Shown: positions 7,561 through 15,986 of the stretch, in pieces
Numbering within the stretch: the stretch's first letter is position 1
How the letters are laid out: each line of letters starts with the position of its first letter
DNA from: Bacillota bacterium
GTDB taxonomy: Bacteria > Bacillota > Clostridia > Christensenellales > Aristaeellaceae
Assembly (NCBI GenBank): GCA_023415145.1
Contig: JAEZLW010000085.1
Location: 1-33,563 of the forward strand
DNA length: 33,563 bases
Direction of reading: 5' to 3'
Notes under the pieces: model-generated
What the model was told of the DNA's origin: nothing
Database searches by the model: none
What the model saw: only the letters and a program-made list of their open reading frames with translations
Position numbers and translations under genes: made by a program

Positions 7561-8139
7561 ATGGCAAAGCTCTACTTCCGCTACGGGGCCATGGGGTCCA
7601 GCAAAACGGCCAATGCCATCATGGTGCAGCACAACTATATGGAACGATGTCAGAAGGTGCTGATGCTAAAGCCCAGGCTGGACAACCGGGATGGGGAACG
7701 CACCTTGCGCTCCCGGTGCGGGCTGGAGACGGAATGCCATTTCATGGAAGAAATTGATGATCTGCCCGTGAAGGAATACAACTGCATCATTGTAGACGAG
7801 GCGCAATTTTTGACAAAGGGTCAAGTGGAAACGCTGGTGCGGCTGGTGGATGAAGATAACATCCCCGTCATAGCCTACGGGCTCCGGGCGGATTTCATGG
7901 GCAATCTCTTTGAGGGCAGCCAATGGCTGCTGGCCTGGGCGGATACGATTGAAGAAGTGAAAACCATCTGCTGGTGCGGTAAAAAGGCCATTTGCAATGC
8001 CCGCGTGTATGACGGCAAAGTGGTGAAGGAAGGCGACCAGATCGTTTTGGGAGGCGACAACCGCTACGTCAGCCTTTGCCGCCGTCACTGGCAAAAGGGA
8101 GAGTTGGGCGCGTATAGGGAGATGTCGATGGGAGACTAG
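7561..8139 (+). CDS. tdk: Thymidine kinase
   Basis: A 192-residue type II thymidine kinase that phosphorylates thymidine with ATP for salvage. The P-loop is G9-AMGSSK-T16, the catalytic base is E80 in VDEAQFL, and a structural zinc site is suggested by C137, C139, C145, C173 and H176. The P-loop reads SSKT where GKS/GKT is usual; I take this as a lineage variant because the rest is intact. ATG 7561 gives the family N-terminus MAKLYFRYG with AAGGGTG upstream; an in-frame GTG at 7552 is the alternative. A perfect hairpin follows the stop. Confidence 0.95.
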   Translation: MAKLYFRYGAMGSSKTANAIMVQHNYMERCQKVLMLKPRLDNRDGERTLRSRCGLETECHFMEEIDDLPVKEYNCIIVDEAQFLTKGQVETLVRLVDEDNIPVIAYGLRADFMGNLFEGSQWLLAWADTIEEVKTICWCGKKAICNARVYDGKVVKEGDQIVLGGDNRYVSLCRRHWQKGELGAYREMSMGD

Positions 8140-8141
8140 AA

Positions 8142-8175
8142 TCGAAAAAGTGGCTGTGCCACTTTTTCGAGTTTT
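8142..8175 (+). terminator. Terminator after thymidine kinase
   Basis: A perfect 13-base stem (tcgaaaaagtggc / gccactttttcga) with a three-base loop, starting three bases after the stop codon and followed by gtttt. Confidence 0.85.
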
Positions 8176-8224
8176 GCACGATTCACATGGATCATTGTAC
8201 CATCATTCATTTGGTATTGAATAA

Positions 8225-8257
8225 GAAGCGGTCTGCCACATTGCAGCAGGCCGCTTC
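8225..8257 (-). terminator. Terminator of the Gfo/Idh/MocA gene
   Basis: Arms GAAGCGGTCTGC and GCAGGCCGCTTC (one T-G pair) around a nine-base loop, about 24 bases after the minus-strand oxidoreductase stop. On the minus strand TTATTCAATA follows. Convergent with the thymidine kinase terminator. Confidence 0.7.
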
Positions 8258-8280
8258 TTGCTATATCTCATTACTGGGAA

Positions 8281-9336
8281 CTAGATTCTTACTTCCACCG
8301 CCTGGCCCGTCCGCTCGCTTTCGAAGGCGGCTTCCATGACCAGCATCACCCGGAGTGCTTCCTCCGGTTTTACCTTTAGCGGCTCTTTCCCTTCCAGAGC
8401 AGCTACATAGTTGTGGTAATACTGTATCCAGTCAGCACTGACCACACTTAATGGCAGTTCCTCGCTGGTGAAGCTGGATCGGGGCGCCATTGTTTTGGTT
8501 GGCCCGGCGGAGGTGTATATGATTTCTTCCTCCCACTGGGTTTTCATGTCCTTGGCCCTTATGATTTTGCCTTCCGCATCCCAATTGTCCACGCACAGCG
8601 TGCCGTTGCTGCCACGAACGTGCCACCGGCCCTGGCTGATGAAGCAGGCGGTGTCCACCTCCACCATGGCGATGGGCCCGTTTTCAAACTGCAATGAAAT
8701 GGTGAAACCGTCATCCACTTCCGTATAGTTCAAATGCTGCATCCTGGCATGTACTTTCACCACGGGCTTCCCAATCATTTGCATCAGTTGATCGATCAAA
8801 TGCACGCCCCAATCCAAAAGCATACCTCCGCCGGCCACCTTGTGGGTGCGCCAGCCCTCGGGGATGCCCCTGGAACCCAATACGTAGGATTTGATCAGGT
8901 AGGGCTTTCCGATCAGCCCATCCTCAATTGCCCTGCGCACGGTGAGATAATCCTTGTCCCAGCGCCTGTTTTGATGCACGGAGAACTGCCTGCCCGTTTG
9001 CCGGGATACCTCAATCACCTGCTTGAGCTCTTCGGAATTCATGGTTACCGGCTTTTCGCACACCACATGCTTGCCGGCCTGCATGGCGGCAATGGAATAT
9101 TCCGCGTGAAAGTTGTTGGGTGTGGCAATGAGTACCATATCGATCTGCGGGTCGGATAAAAGAGCCTGGCTGCTTTCATAACCTTTCAGGCCTTTTTCCT
9201 CGCCGGCCTTTACGCGGGAAGGATTGATGTCATAAACGCCATACGGGATAACTTTCGGGGCACGCACAAGGTTCTGGTGGTGCCAGCCCGCCATTCCGCC
9301 GTATCCGATAAAGCCAAGTCTGTATTGCTTTTCCAT
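8281..9336 (-). CDS. Gfo/Idh/MocA-family NAD(P)-dependent oxidoreductase
   Basis: A 351-residue dehydrogenase. An N-terminal Rossmann fold starts LGFIGYGGMAGWHH, followed by ATPNNFHAEY and the family motif CEKPVTMN (EKP at 94-96). The second half is the alpha/beta substrate domain, with the GGGMLLDWGVHLIDQL segment that carries the catalytic-site Asp and His. Such enzymes oxidise or reduce sugars, inositols and similar polyols; the substrate is unknown. ATG 9336 has GGAGGG before it. Its own TTGACG-17-TACTCT promoter and terminator make it a single-gene unit, divergent from the alcohol dehydrogenase. Confidence 0.93.
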   Translation of the reverse strand: MEKQYRLGFIGYGGMAGWHHQNLVRAPKVIPYGVYDINPSRVKAGEEKGLKGYESSQALLSDPQIDMVLIATPNNFHAEYSIAAMQAGKHVVCEKPVTMNSEELKQVIEVSRQTGRQFSVHQNRRWDKDYLTVRRAIEDGLIGKPYLIKSYVLGSRGIPEGWRTHKVAGGGMLLDWGVHLIDQLMQMIGKPVVKVHARMQHLNYTEVDDGFTISLQFENGPIAMVEVDTACFISQGRWHVRGSNGTLCVDNWDAEGKIIRAKDMKTQWEEEIIYTSAGPTKTMAPRSSFTSEELPLSVVSADWIQYYHNYVAALEGKEPLKVKPEEALRVMLVMEAAFESERTGQAVEVRI

Positions 9337-9370
9337 TTGTGTTCCCTCCGAAATAAAACATACCGTGCGC

Positions 9371-9399
9371 AGAGTATCACGGGCAGCAAAATTCGTCAA
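9371..9399 (-). promoter_or_regulatory. Promoter of the Gfo/Idh/MocA gene
   Basis: Minus strand TTGACG (9399-9394), 17-base spacer, TACTCT (9376-9371), about 35 bases before the start codon. Confidence 0.55.
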
Positions 9400-9443
9400 G
9401 AGTTTCCTGTGTCAAAAAGCCAATATATTAATGCCAAAAACGG

Positions 9444-9473
9444 TTGTTCTTTGATTTCGCATCATGGTACAAT
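9444..9473 (+). promoter_or_regulatory. Promoter of the alcohol dehydrogenase gene
   Basis: TTGTTC (9444-9449), 18-base spacer, TACAAT (9468-9473) preceded by TGG (extended -10). The predicted start lies about 43 bases before the ATG. Confidence 0.6.
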
Positions 9474-9522
9474 AGCTATCATCAGGTTTCTGCGGTGACT
9501 AAATGATGAGGGAGTGTTTTCA

Positions 9523-10704
9523 ATGCTTGCATTTACCCAATATACCCCTACCGAGCTTTGTTTTGGCAAGGATACGCACCTTTTGGTGGACGGGCTTATT
9601 AAAAAGCATGGCGGATCAAGGGTGTTGATCGTCTACGGCAGCGGCAGCGTAATCAAGACCGGGCTGCTTGGGCAAATCACTTCCCAGCTTGACAAGGGGA
9701 ACATTGCCTATCTGGCCTTTGGCGGGGCCAAGCCCAATCCTCTGTTGTCCCATGCCAGAGAAGGGGTGAAAGCCGCCATTTCCTTTCAGACGGACATGAT
9801 ACTGGCGGTGGGCGGCGGCAGCGCCATCGATACGGCGAAGGCGATTGCCCACGGCGCTAAGAACCCTGATGTGGACATCTGGCGGTTTTGGAAAAGGGAG
9901 GTGGAGCTGAATGCATCCCTGCCGGTAGGCGTGGTGCTGACCATCTCCGCCGCCGGAAGCGAGACCAGCAGCAGCTCCGTACTTACCAACGATGAAACGG
10001 GTGAAAAGCGCGGCCTGTCCACCGATTTTAACCGGCCCTGCTTTGCTGTTATGAACCCGGAGCTTACCTATACCTTGCCCAAATATCAAATCGCCTGCGG
10101 CATTGCGGACATCCTCATGCATACGCTGGACAGGTACTTTACACAGGTGGAAGGCAATGAACTGACGGATGAGCTGGCCGAAGCGCTGCTTCGGGTGACC
10201 ATCCGAAACGGGCGGATCGCCATGGAAAACCCAACCGATTATGGCGCGGCCAGCGAGCTGATGTGGTGCGGAAGCCTGTCCCATAACGGCCTCACGGGCT
10301 TGGGCCGGGCAGGGGACTTTTCCGTGCACCAGTTGGGTCACGAATTAAGTGGCCGCTTTGACGTGGCCCATGGGGCAAGCCTCACCGCTGTTTGGGGGTC
10401 CTGGGCGGCGTACTGCTGCTCTGCCAATCCGGGCCGCTTCGCCCGCTATGCCCGAAACGTATGGGCGGTTTTGGAGCAGGACGATGAAAAAGCCGCGCAC
10501 CTTGGCATAGAAAAGACAGTGGAATATTTTGCTTCCATCTCTATGCCCACCTGCTTTACGGAGTTGAACATCGGCGTGCAGACAGGGGACGTGATAAGCG
10601 AGATGGCCTATTCCTGCACCTTTTTCGGCAAGCGCGTGGTGGGCAACTTCAAGCCTCTCAACCAAACGGATATTGAAAACATTTACCGGCTGGCAAACAG
10701 GTGA
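9523..10704 (+). CDS. Iron-containing alcohol dehydrogenase (BdhA/YqhD-like)
   Basis: A 393-residue group III alcohol dehydrogenase that interconverts aldehydes or ketones and alcohols with NAD(P)H. The nucleotide motif GGGSAIDTAKAIAHGA is at 97-112. Metal ligands can be assigned as D196, H200, H269 and H283, each two residues after the E. coli YqhD positions, and HELSGRFDVAHG is the family signature. The YqhD/BdhA group favours NADPH and short-chain aldehydes. ATG 9523 is preferred over an in-frame GTG at 9514 because GAGGGAG lies at suitable distance. A hairpin follows 10 bases after the stop. Confidence 0.94.
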   Translation: MLAFTQYTPTELCFGKDTHLLVDGLIKKHGGSRVLIVYGSGSVIKTGLLGQITSQLDKGNIAYLAFGGAKPNPLLSHAREGVKAAISFQTDMILAVGGGSAIDTAKAIAHGAKNPDVDIWRFWKREVELNASLPVGVVLTISAAGSETSSSSVLTNDETGEKRGLSTDFNRPCFAVMNPELTYTLPKYQIACGIADILMHTLDRYFTQVEGNELTDELAEALLRVTIRNGRIAMENPTDYGAASELMWCGSLSHNGLTGLGRAGDFSVHQLGHELSGRFDVAHGASLTAVWGSWAAYCCSANPGRFARYARNVWAVLEQDDEKAAHLGIEKTVEYFASISMPTCFTELNIGVQTGDVISEMAYSCTFFGKRVVGNFKPLNQTDIENIYRLANR

Positions 10705-10707
10705 TGA

Positions 10708-10745
10708 AAAAAGGAAGGAAGCCGATACAAGCTTCCTTTCTTTTC
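10708..10745. terminator. Bidirectional terminator
   Basis: Arms aaggaagc (10715-10722) and gcttcctt (10731-10738) with an eight-base loop. On the plus strand tcttttctg follows, ending the alcohol dehydrogenase gene. On the minus strand TTCCTTTTTT follows, ending the MoxR-MBL operon. Confidence 0.75.
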
Positions 10746-10752
10746 TGATTGA

Positions 10753-10818
10753 GGTTTTTGGCGAGGAACGCGGGGAGGGAATTTTTATCAAAAATCCCTC
10801 CCCGTATACATTATTCAC
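10753..10818. repeat. Degenerate palindromic repeat, copy 2
   Basis: Contains a near-perfect hairpin, CGGGGAGGGAATTTTT against AAAAATCCCTCCCCG with one bulged A and a three-base loop (10771-10804), overlapping the stop of the exported MBL gene. No T-tract follows on either strand, so it is not a classical terminator. It resembles 1126-1196 along its whole length. Confidence 0.5.
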
Positions 10819-11510
10819 TGTTCCGTCTCCAGTTCCACCGTCTCTCCGTAGGCGATGAACAGCATGTTTTCAGGCTGAAAGGCATTAGGGTCTGCATTGA
10901 AATAATGCATGGGCGTGTTGTGCTTTGCTTTAACCAACGCTGCGCATTCCATGGCCTCGGCGGCACTCATGTTGTACATGCCGTCGATGGGAAAGAAGGC
11001 GTAGTCAATGCTTTTCTCTTTCAAGGCAGCCATCCTATCCAGCCTGGAGGTATCGCCCGCGTGGTATATGGTGATTCCGTCAAAGGTCAGCACAAAGCCT
11101 GTGGAGCTTTTGATGCTGTGGTTTTTATTGGCGGCCGGTACGGGCTCAATCTTCACGCTCAAATGTTCAAAAGTGTTGTAGCTTAAATCCTTTGGGTTGA
11201 TGGTATCCTTTGCCCGAAGCACCAGGCAGCCCTCGTTTTGGTTACACAATTTCAGCTTGTTGTGGTCGTCGTGCTCATGGCTGACAAGGATGATGTCAGC
11301 CTTTTCGCTATAGTCACCGGGGTGGTAGGGATCGATGTAGATTACGACGCCGTCCGCCGTTTTGATCTTCATGGATGCATGACCAATGAGGGTGAGTGTG
11401 GGTACCTTTTGCGTAACCTCATGGTTTTCCGCCGTTGCCATGGCCGGCAGCATTGCGAGTATGGCTGCCACGAGCAGTACGGGAAGACGCTTGCAGGTGA
11501 AACCCTTCAT
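10815..11510 (-). CDS. Exported metallo-beta-lactamase-fold hydrolase
   Basis: A 231-residue protein with an N-terminal signal peptide (basic MKGFTCKRLP, hydrophobic core to about 23, cleavage probably after ATA at 27) and an MBL-fold domain of the UlaG-like or YtkL/L-type group. Metal residues: H78, H80, D82, H83 in SHEHDDH; H in IYHAGDTS with its Asp; and H in TPMHYF. It starts LTLIGHASMKIKTADG, as in this group. No lipobox is seen, so it should be released or remain loosely attached outside. AAGGAGG precedes the ATG. Last gene of the MoxR operon, 44 bases after another MBL gene. Substrate unknown. Confidence 0.88.
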   Translation of the reverse strand: MKGFTCKRLPVLLVAAILAMLPAMATAENHEVTQKVPTLTLIGHASMKIKTADGVVIYIDPYHPGDYSEKADIILVSHEHDDHNKLKLCNQNEGCLVLRAKDTINPKDLSYNTFEHLSVKIEPVPAANKNHSIKSSTGFVLTFDGITIYHAGDTSRLDRMAALKEKSIDYAFFPIDGMYNMSAAEAMECAALVKAKHNTPMHYFNADPNAFQPENMLFIAYGETVELETEQ

Positions 11511-11554
11511 GAATCTACCTCCTTGCTTTTTCGTATAGGGTTACAGGTGGCCGG

Positions 11555-12349
11555 TCAATCAAGCTCTACAGCGCCTGTTTCATTCAGGCGCAGTGACTGC
11601 ATGGGTTTTAACAGATGTGCCTTTGCCCCCGCTGTTTCTGCCGCGGCCAGGATTTTACTGGGAGCGCAGCCGTTGATGGCATACAGGTCATGATGCATGG
11701 GGATGAATGGCGCGTTGAGCGATGCGGCCAGAGTGGCGGCTGCAGCGCAATCAATGTTGCCGACGATGCCGTTGCTTGTGCGTTCTTCATCGGTGCCGTT
11801 GACCGGGAGCAAAAGCAATTGACACTTTGCTTCCCGCAGGCGGTTTATCAGCCCGTCGTACAGGCTCATATCTCCGCCGAAGAATACCCTGATGTTTCCC
11901 CGTTCAAGGATATAACTCAACTCATGAAAACGCCCTTTTTCATCGGTGTGCAACTGGGTGTGGGCGCAGGGGACAGGGGTGATTTTCACCGGACCGATGA
12001 AGAAGCTTTCTTCCGCACGGGCAAAAACGATATCGGGAGCGCCTAAACCCTCAAGCAATTTGCATTCGGGCGCAGGAGCGGCGGTGATACAAGCGCTACC
12101 TTGTAAGAAGAATGGCTGTAGCGTCCAGGGGTCCAAATGGTCCCCATGGCTGTGGGATATGACAATGCCATCGGGGCCGAGCGCCTGCAAAAAAGTGGGT
12201 GGGGGGTAAAGCCTATGCCAGGGTGTTTGCTCACTGTAATAGGTCATATCTACATAATCACTCAAATAGGGGTCTGTTACGATCCGCACACCTGAAAAAT
12301 CCAGAAGGAAGCCGCACTGGCCCAAATACGTAACAGCAAGACCGTTCAT
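11555..12349 (-). CDS. UlaG-like metallo-beta-lactamase-fold hydrolase
   Basis: A 264-residue cytoplasmic MBL-fold protein. The opening VTYLGQCGFLLDF..VTDPYLSDYVD and the metal motif H66-S-H68-G-D70-H71 resemble UlaG, the L-ascorbate-6-phosphate lactonase; later ligands may be H in PCAHTQLH, D in FGGDMS and H in IPMHHDLY. No ascorbate pathway genes are nearby, so the ulaG name is not given. AAGGAGG overlaps the end of the DUF4129 gene, 14 bases upstream, showing operon membership. It differs enough from the exported MBL next door not to be a recent duplicate. Confidence 0.88.
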   Translation of the reverse strand: MNGLAVTYLGQCGFLLDFSGVRIVTDPYLSDYVDMTYYSEQTPWHRLYPPPTFLQALGPDGIVISHSHGDHLDPWTLQPFFLQGSACITAAPAPECKLLEGLGAPDIVFARAEESFFIGPVKITPVPCAHTQLHTDEKGRFHELSYILERGNIRVFFGGDMSLYDGLINRLREAKCQLLLLPVNGTDEERTSNGIVGNIDCAAAATLAASLNAPFIPMHHDLYAINGCAPSKILAAAETAGAKAHLLKPMQSLRLNETGAVELD

Positions 12350-12363
12350 CTCTTATTCCTCCT

Positions 12364-13665
12364 TTATACCCCGGCGCTTTTGCGCATGGCATCCGCTTCC
12401 TCCGGGGAGATGGGATGATCACTGTATCGTGCCCGCTCATACAGCGATGCGATCTTAAGCGCTTTTGTGGGCGGCAATGACAATCCGGCGTTTTGCAGCG
12501 ATTCCCTGGCGGTGAGGGAGGGGGCAGGGCTTTTCACCCGTTTCATAAGCAGCACATACACATGCCGGACCTTGTCCCTGGGGGGGAGGCTTTCCCAGGA
12601 GGGAGGCTTTTTGTAGCGCTTTTGAAACGATTCCCACTTGTCCCTGGCAGACTTAATCACTTCACCCCAGTCGAGCAGGCTTTCCGTTTTCTCCACGTAT
12701 CCTTCGCCGATAGCCCGTGAATATTCCATGATCCTGGAAAGAAGGTTTTTCACCAGCCTCCTGAATAGCCTGAATAGCTGATAGACGCCAAACAAAAGAA
12801 GCAAAGATGCCGCAATGAACGCAACCACGATCAGCATCTTTTCCAGAATCAGTGAAAAAGTACTGGGCTCTGAGGCTTCACCGAACATACCCGGGTCGAA
12901 TCCCTGAGGTGTGCCCTGCTCCCGTGATGACGAAAGCTGCGGCAGCAGCATGGACAGCCATAAAAGGATTGATGCAATAGCCCTTTTCAAAAATTCCCAT
13001 GCTGCCAGCACCGCGGTTTCAAAGCTATTCAAATTGGCGAAGATTAAGGCGATCATAGCGAAGATGCCAAGGATGCGCCGGTTTTTTCGAAGCAGCCTTG
13101 CGGGAGGGGATTGCTCCGCCCGGGATGCGTCCAGAAGGGCATAACGGTTGAATGCGAACAGGCACAGGATCAGGTAAAAGGAGAAGAACAGCGACAGTGT
13201 ATTGCCAACATTCATCAATATGGGAAGGTTCTTTACTGCTTGCCCGGCCAGGTGCAGCACGATGCCCTGACTCAAATGCGAGGTGGACCATTCCAGCCCC
13301 GCGGGCCTTGACAACGCCGGCATAAACAAAAGCATCATCACAAGACAGGGGAGAAAAAGCAAGGCCGACAGGGGGCTTATGGGGAGCAATGCTAAGGCGC
13401 ATAACAAAGCCTGAAGGAGAATCGCCAGCAGGAAACCGGTTTTGCGCCTCTTTCCCGGCAAAAAACCTGCCGCCATGGACAAAAGAAGGGAGGCAAGCGG
13501 TAAAAGGAGGATAATATTGGGAAATTCGGGCAGAAGATATGTCCCGGGCAGCATGAACAAAGGCGAGAAACCCATGTACAGAATCAGTGCTGCCAACCCT
13601 TTGGCTTTGAACTGCCTTCGGGTGAGAGGCCGTACCGGGACTGACTTTTGCATGGCTGTTTCCAT
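12364..13665 (-). CDS. DUF4129-type multi-pass membrane protein
   Basis: A 433-residue membrane protein with about eight hydrophobic segments: seven in the first 270 residues and one near 295-315. A cytoplasmic C-terminal region ends in YERARYSDHPISPEEA, which is the DUF4129 signature usually found at the end of transglutaminase-containing TgpA-like proteins. No transglutaminase Cys-His-Asp region is present. It follows MoxR and DUF58 as in many bacteria, where the set is thought to act in surface-protein or envelope maturation. ATG 13665 is one base after the DUF58 stop; an ATG at 13722 would overlap by 56 bases without an SD. The SD at 13665 is weak, so coupling to DUF58 translation is likely. 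Confidence 0.8.
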   Translation of the reverse strand: METAMQKSVPVRPLTRRQFKAKGLAALILYMGFSPLFMLPGTYLLPEFPNIILLLPLASLLLSMAAGFLPGKRRKTGFLLAILLQALLCALALLPISPLSALLFLPCLVMMLLFMPALSRPAGLEWSTSHLSQGIVLHLAGQAVKNLPILMNVGNTLSLFFSFYLILCLFAFNRYALLDASRAEQSPPARLLRKNRRILGIFAMIALIFANLNSFETAVLAAWEFLKRAIASILLWLSMLLPQLSSSREQGTPQGFDPGMFGEASEPSTFSLILEKMLIVVAFIAASLLLLFGVYQLFRLFRRLVKNLLSRIMEYSRAIGEGYVEKTESLLDWGEVIKSARDKWESFQKRYKKPPSWESLPPRDKVRHVYVLLMKRVKSPAPSLTARESLQNAGLSLPPTKALKIASLYERARYSDHPISPEEADAMRKSAGV

Positions 13666-13666
13666 C

Positions 13667-14785
13667 TTATTGCCCAAACGCCGCGCTCCTTTCCCCGGTC
13701 TGCACGGTTGATGCCGGTGCATGCTTATTGATCAAATGCAGCGTTACCGTATTGCCCCGAAGCCGCAGCGTGCTGATTTTCGTTTGCACAAGCTCGCTGT
13801 CGTACACCGACAAAAGCAGCATATCCATGCCGGTGAAGGCTGCAAGGGTGTCCAGCAGGGACAAAAATGTGCTGGTGCGTTCTATGGTGAGATGAGCCAT
13901 GGCGGAAAGGATTTCCGTCTCCCGAAGGCTGTGCCGGGCAGGCGGCAAGATGGCAGGTTCCATTCCCTTGTCCAGTGGGATGTTTATGGCGAAGCCAGCT
14001 TCCACCCCATGGTTCAGTGCATCCACGCACAAGGTGGCAGCCAGGGAGATCATGTGCTCCACCGCTTGCTGCTCATACTCCATCAGGTCCGCCCACTGGC
14101 GTTCCGACATCTGGGCGTTGATGACGATGATCAGCTTTACATCGGCCGTCTGGTCGTGTACCTTCACCTGCAGCGCGCCAAAGCGGGCCGTGGCGGGCCA
14201 GTGAATGCTTGAAGGATCATCCCCCGGGTTGTAGGACCGGATTGAGCTTACCCACACAGGATCAGGCACGATCCACCGCTTGACTAGTAAATCCCCTTGC
14301 CAGCGGGAAGAGGGGAGGGGGAACTCCTCCGGACACAAAAGGCGCGGATACACTTCTATGGCGGCTCCTGTATCCATCTGCATGGCGGGTGCGGTGACGC
14401 CCATCAGGTCTCCTGCGGTGAGGGACACAACACCGGCTTGATAATAGCCCCGCTTCTTCAAATGCACCGTGTGGATTCTTTTGATCTGGCTGTATGGCTG
14501 CAGATAGAATATGCTTTTGTGATACTGCTCCCCGGCGATATGGGTTTCCATATCCGTTCGAAAGGCAAGATTCGCAGAGATGCGCGATTCGGCACGGATA
14601 AAAGGCACCGGCAACAGTTTCTTGTTTCGGATCACCTCCACCATCTCCACCTCCTCGCCCTCAAAGGCGGCAAGGCGGGAAAAGCAGCGCTCATAGGTGA
14701 GCTTTTTCAGCCCAAGCTTTTTTACAACAAAAGACTGCGCGATAAGCAGCAATGAAAGCGATACCAGCAGCATCACGGCGTTCAT
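13667..14785 (-). CDS. DUF58 family protein
   Basis: A 372-residue protein. A single N-terminal hydrophobic segment (about 2-20) may anchor it in the membrane. The DUF58 core is recognised by SIRSYNPGDDPSSIHWPATA followed by LQVKVHDQTA at about 185-215, with a von Willebrand-A-like region after it. DUF58 proteins accompany MoxR ATPases almost everywhere and probably act as their partner. Its ATG overlaps the MoxR stop (TGATG), and the next gene starts one base after its own stop, so the three are tightly coupled. Confidence 0.92.
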   Translation of the reverse strand: MNAVMLLVSLSLLLIAQSFVVKKLGLKKLTYERCFSRLAAFEGEEVEMVEVIRNKKLLPVPFIRAESRISANLAFRTDMETHIAGEQYHKSIFYLQPYSQIKRIHTVHLKKRGYYQAGVVSLTAGDLMGVTAPAMQMDTGAAIEVYPRLLCPEEFPLPSSRWQGDLLVKRWIVPDPVWVSSIRSYNPGDDPSSIHWPATARFGALQVKVHDQTADVKLIIVINAQMSERQWADLMEYEQQAVEHMISLAATLCVDALNHGVEAGFAINIPLDKGMEPAILPPARHSLRETEILSAMAHLTIERTSTFLSLLDTLAAFTGMDMLLLSVYDSELVQTKISTLRLRGNTVTLHLINKHAPASTVQTGERSAAFGQ

Positions 14786-15744
14786 CAGGCGCGCTCCTCT
14801 GTGGGCACTGGTACGGCCTTTAATGTATCCTGAATCAGAGCCTTTGCAATGCCCGTTTTGCCATACATTCCCCGCACGATGACCCGGTGGGCAAGCACTG
14901 GGATGGCCAGCAACTTCACATCGTCGGGTATGACATAGTCCCGGCCGCGGATCAAAGCCAGCGCTTTGGCGGCGCGCATCAGCGCCAGCATGCCCCTGGT
15001 GCTGACGCCCAATTGCACCTGCTCAAATTTTCGTGTCTGCTCGCAAAGGTCTGCGATGTAGTGGATCACCGGCTGGGATACCGTGACGGAGGATAAGGCA
15101 GCTTGCGCATGCAGCAATTCTTCCCTATCAACCACTGGCGCAAGGTGAACGATGGGATCATCCGTCAGGAAACGGTTCAAAATGGCCACGGATTCCTGAC
15201 TGGTTGGATAGCCCATGCTCAGCCGCATCAAAAAGCGGTCCAGCTGTGCCTCGGGCAAAGCGAAGGTGCCCTGTATCTCCACCGGGTTTTGTGTGGCGAG
15301 CACGAGAAATGGTGCTGAAAGTGTGTGGGTCACGCCGCTTTCAGTCACCTGCCGCTCCTCCATGCATTCCAATAAAGCCGATTGGGTGCGGGGTGTGGCG
15401 CGGTTGATTTCATCCGCCAGCAGGATGTTGGTGAATACCGGGCCGGGCTTGAACTCAAAGGTGCCGGAGGCCGGCTTGTACACGCTGACACCCGTGATGT
15501 CGGAAGGCATCAAATCGGGAGTGAATTGGATGCGGGAGAAGTTTAGGGAGATGGATTTGGCCAGGCTTCGGGCGATGACCGTCTTCCCGGTGCCGGGCAC
15601 ATCCTCCAGCAAAACATGGCCTTTGGCGATGAATGAGGAGAGCATCAGGTCGATGACTTCCTCTTTTCCGATAATGACCTTGGATATGTTCTCCCGAACC
15701 TTTTTTGCAAAGGCGGCAACGTCATTTGCTTGCAACACGCTCAC
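14785..15744 (-). CDS. MoxR-type AAA+ ATPase
   Basis: A 319-residue AAA+ ATPase of the MoxR family. Walker A is DVPGTGKT (48-55), Walker B ILLADEIN (107-114), sensor 1 lies in LATQNP, and the arginine finger region in LPEAQLDRF; a helical C-terminal lid follows. MoxR proteins act as chaperone-like motors on DUF58/VWA partners. The start is uncertain: GTG 15744 gives the longest protein, but TTG 15735, five bases after AGGTGA, has the better ribosome binding site. First gene of an operon of five: MoxR, DUF58, DUF4129, and two MBL-fold hydrolases. Confidence 0.94.
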   Translation of the reverse strand: MSVLQANDVAAFAKKVRENISKVIIGKEEVIDLMLSSFIAKGHVLLEDVPGTGKTVIARSLAKSISLNFSRIQFTPDLMPSDITGVSVYKPASGTFEFKPGPVFTNILLADEINRATPRTQSALLECMEERQVTESGVTHTLSAPFLVLATQNPVEIQGTFALPEAQLDRFLMRLSMGYPTSQESVAILNRFLTDDPIVHLAPVVDREELLHAQAALSSVTVSQPVIHYIADLCEQTRKFEQVQLGVSTRGMLALMRAAKALALIRGRDYVIPDDVKLLAIPVLAHRVIVRGMYGKTGIAKALIQDTLKAVPVPTEERA

Positions 15745-15790
15745 CTGATTCTTTTAGTGTAGAGGATGACCCTCATCTTTTTCTGTTCAC

Positions 15791-15799
15791 AGTATACCA
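15791..15799 (-). promoter_or_regulatory. Extended -10 promoter of the MoxR operon
   Basis: Minus strand TGGTATACT gives an extended -10 (TATACT, 15796-15791) about 45 bases before the first gene. No good -35 is seen at 17 bases, as is common with extended -10 promoters. Confidence 0.45.
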
Positions 15800-15883
15800 T
15801 ACATTGGAAGCGGATAGATGCCCTTTTTTGGAATGAATTAGGAATGTTTAAGTTCATCGGCCAGATGGCTGTTCTCCTTTCAT

Positions 15884-15913
15884 TGACATACCATTCCATA
15901 TAATGGTATCATC
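15884..15913 (+). promoter_or_regulatory. Promoter with operator palindrome in its spacer
   Basis: TTGACA (15884-15889), an 18-base spacer and TATCAT (15908-15913). A perfect inverted repeat, ATACCATT / AATGGTAT with a six-base centre (15889-15910), fills the spacer. This layout is typical of a repressor site or a MerR-type activator site. It is 74 bases before the serine hydrolase start. No MerR gene is in the window. Confidence 0.55.
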
Positions 15914-15986
15914 AAAAATGTGAAATGCGGCCGTATTTGCTTCATGGCAGAAGTGTAACTACATGGATAATGAAGGGGTGAGCCAG

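Noticed and set aside
10771..10804. GC-rich hairpin as intrinsic terminator of the MBL gene
   Set aside because: No T-tract follows on either strand; the hairpin at 10715-10738 with TTTTTT on the minus strand is the better terminator.
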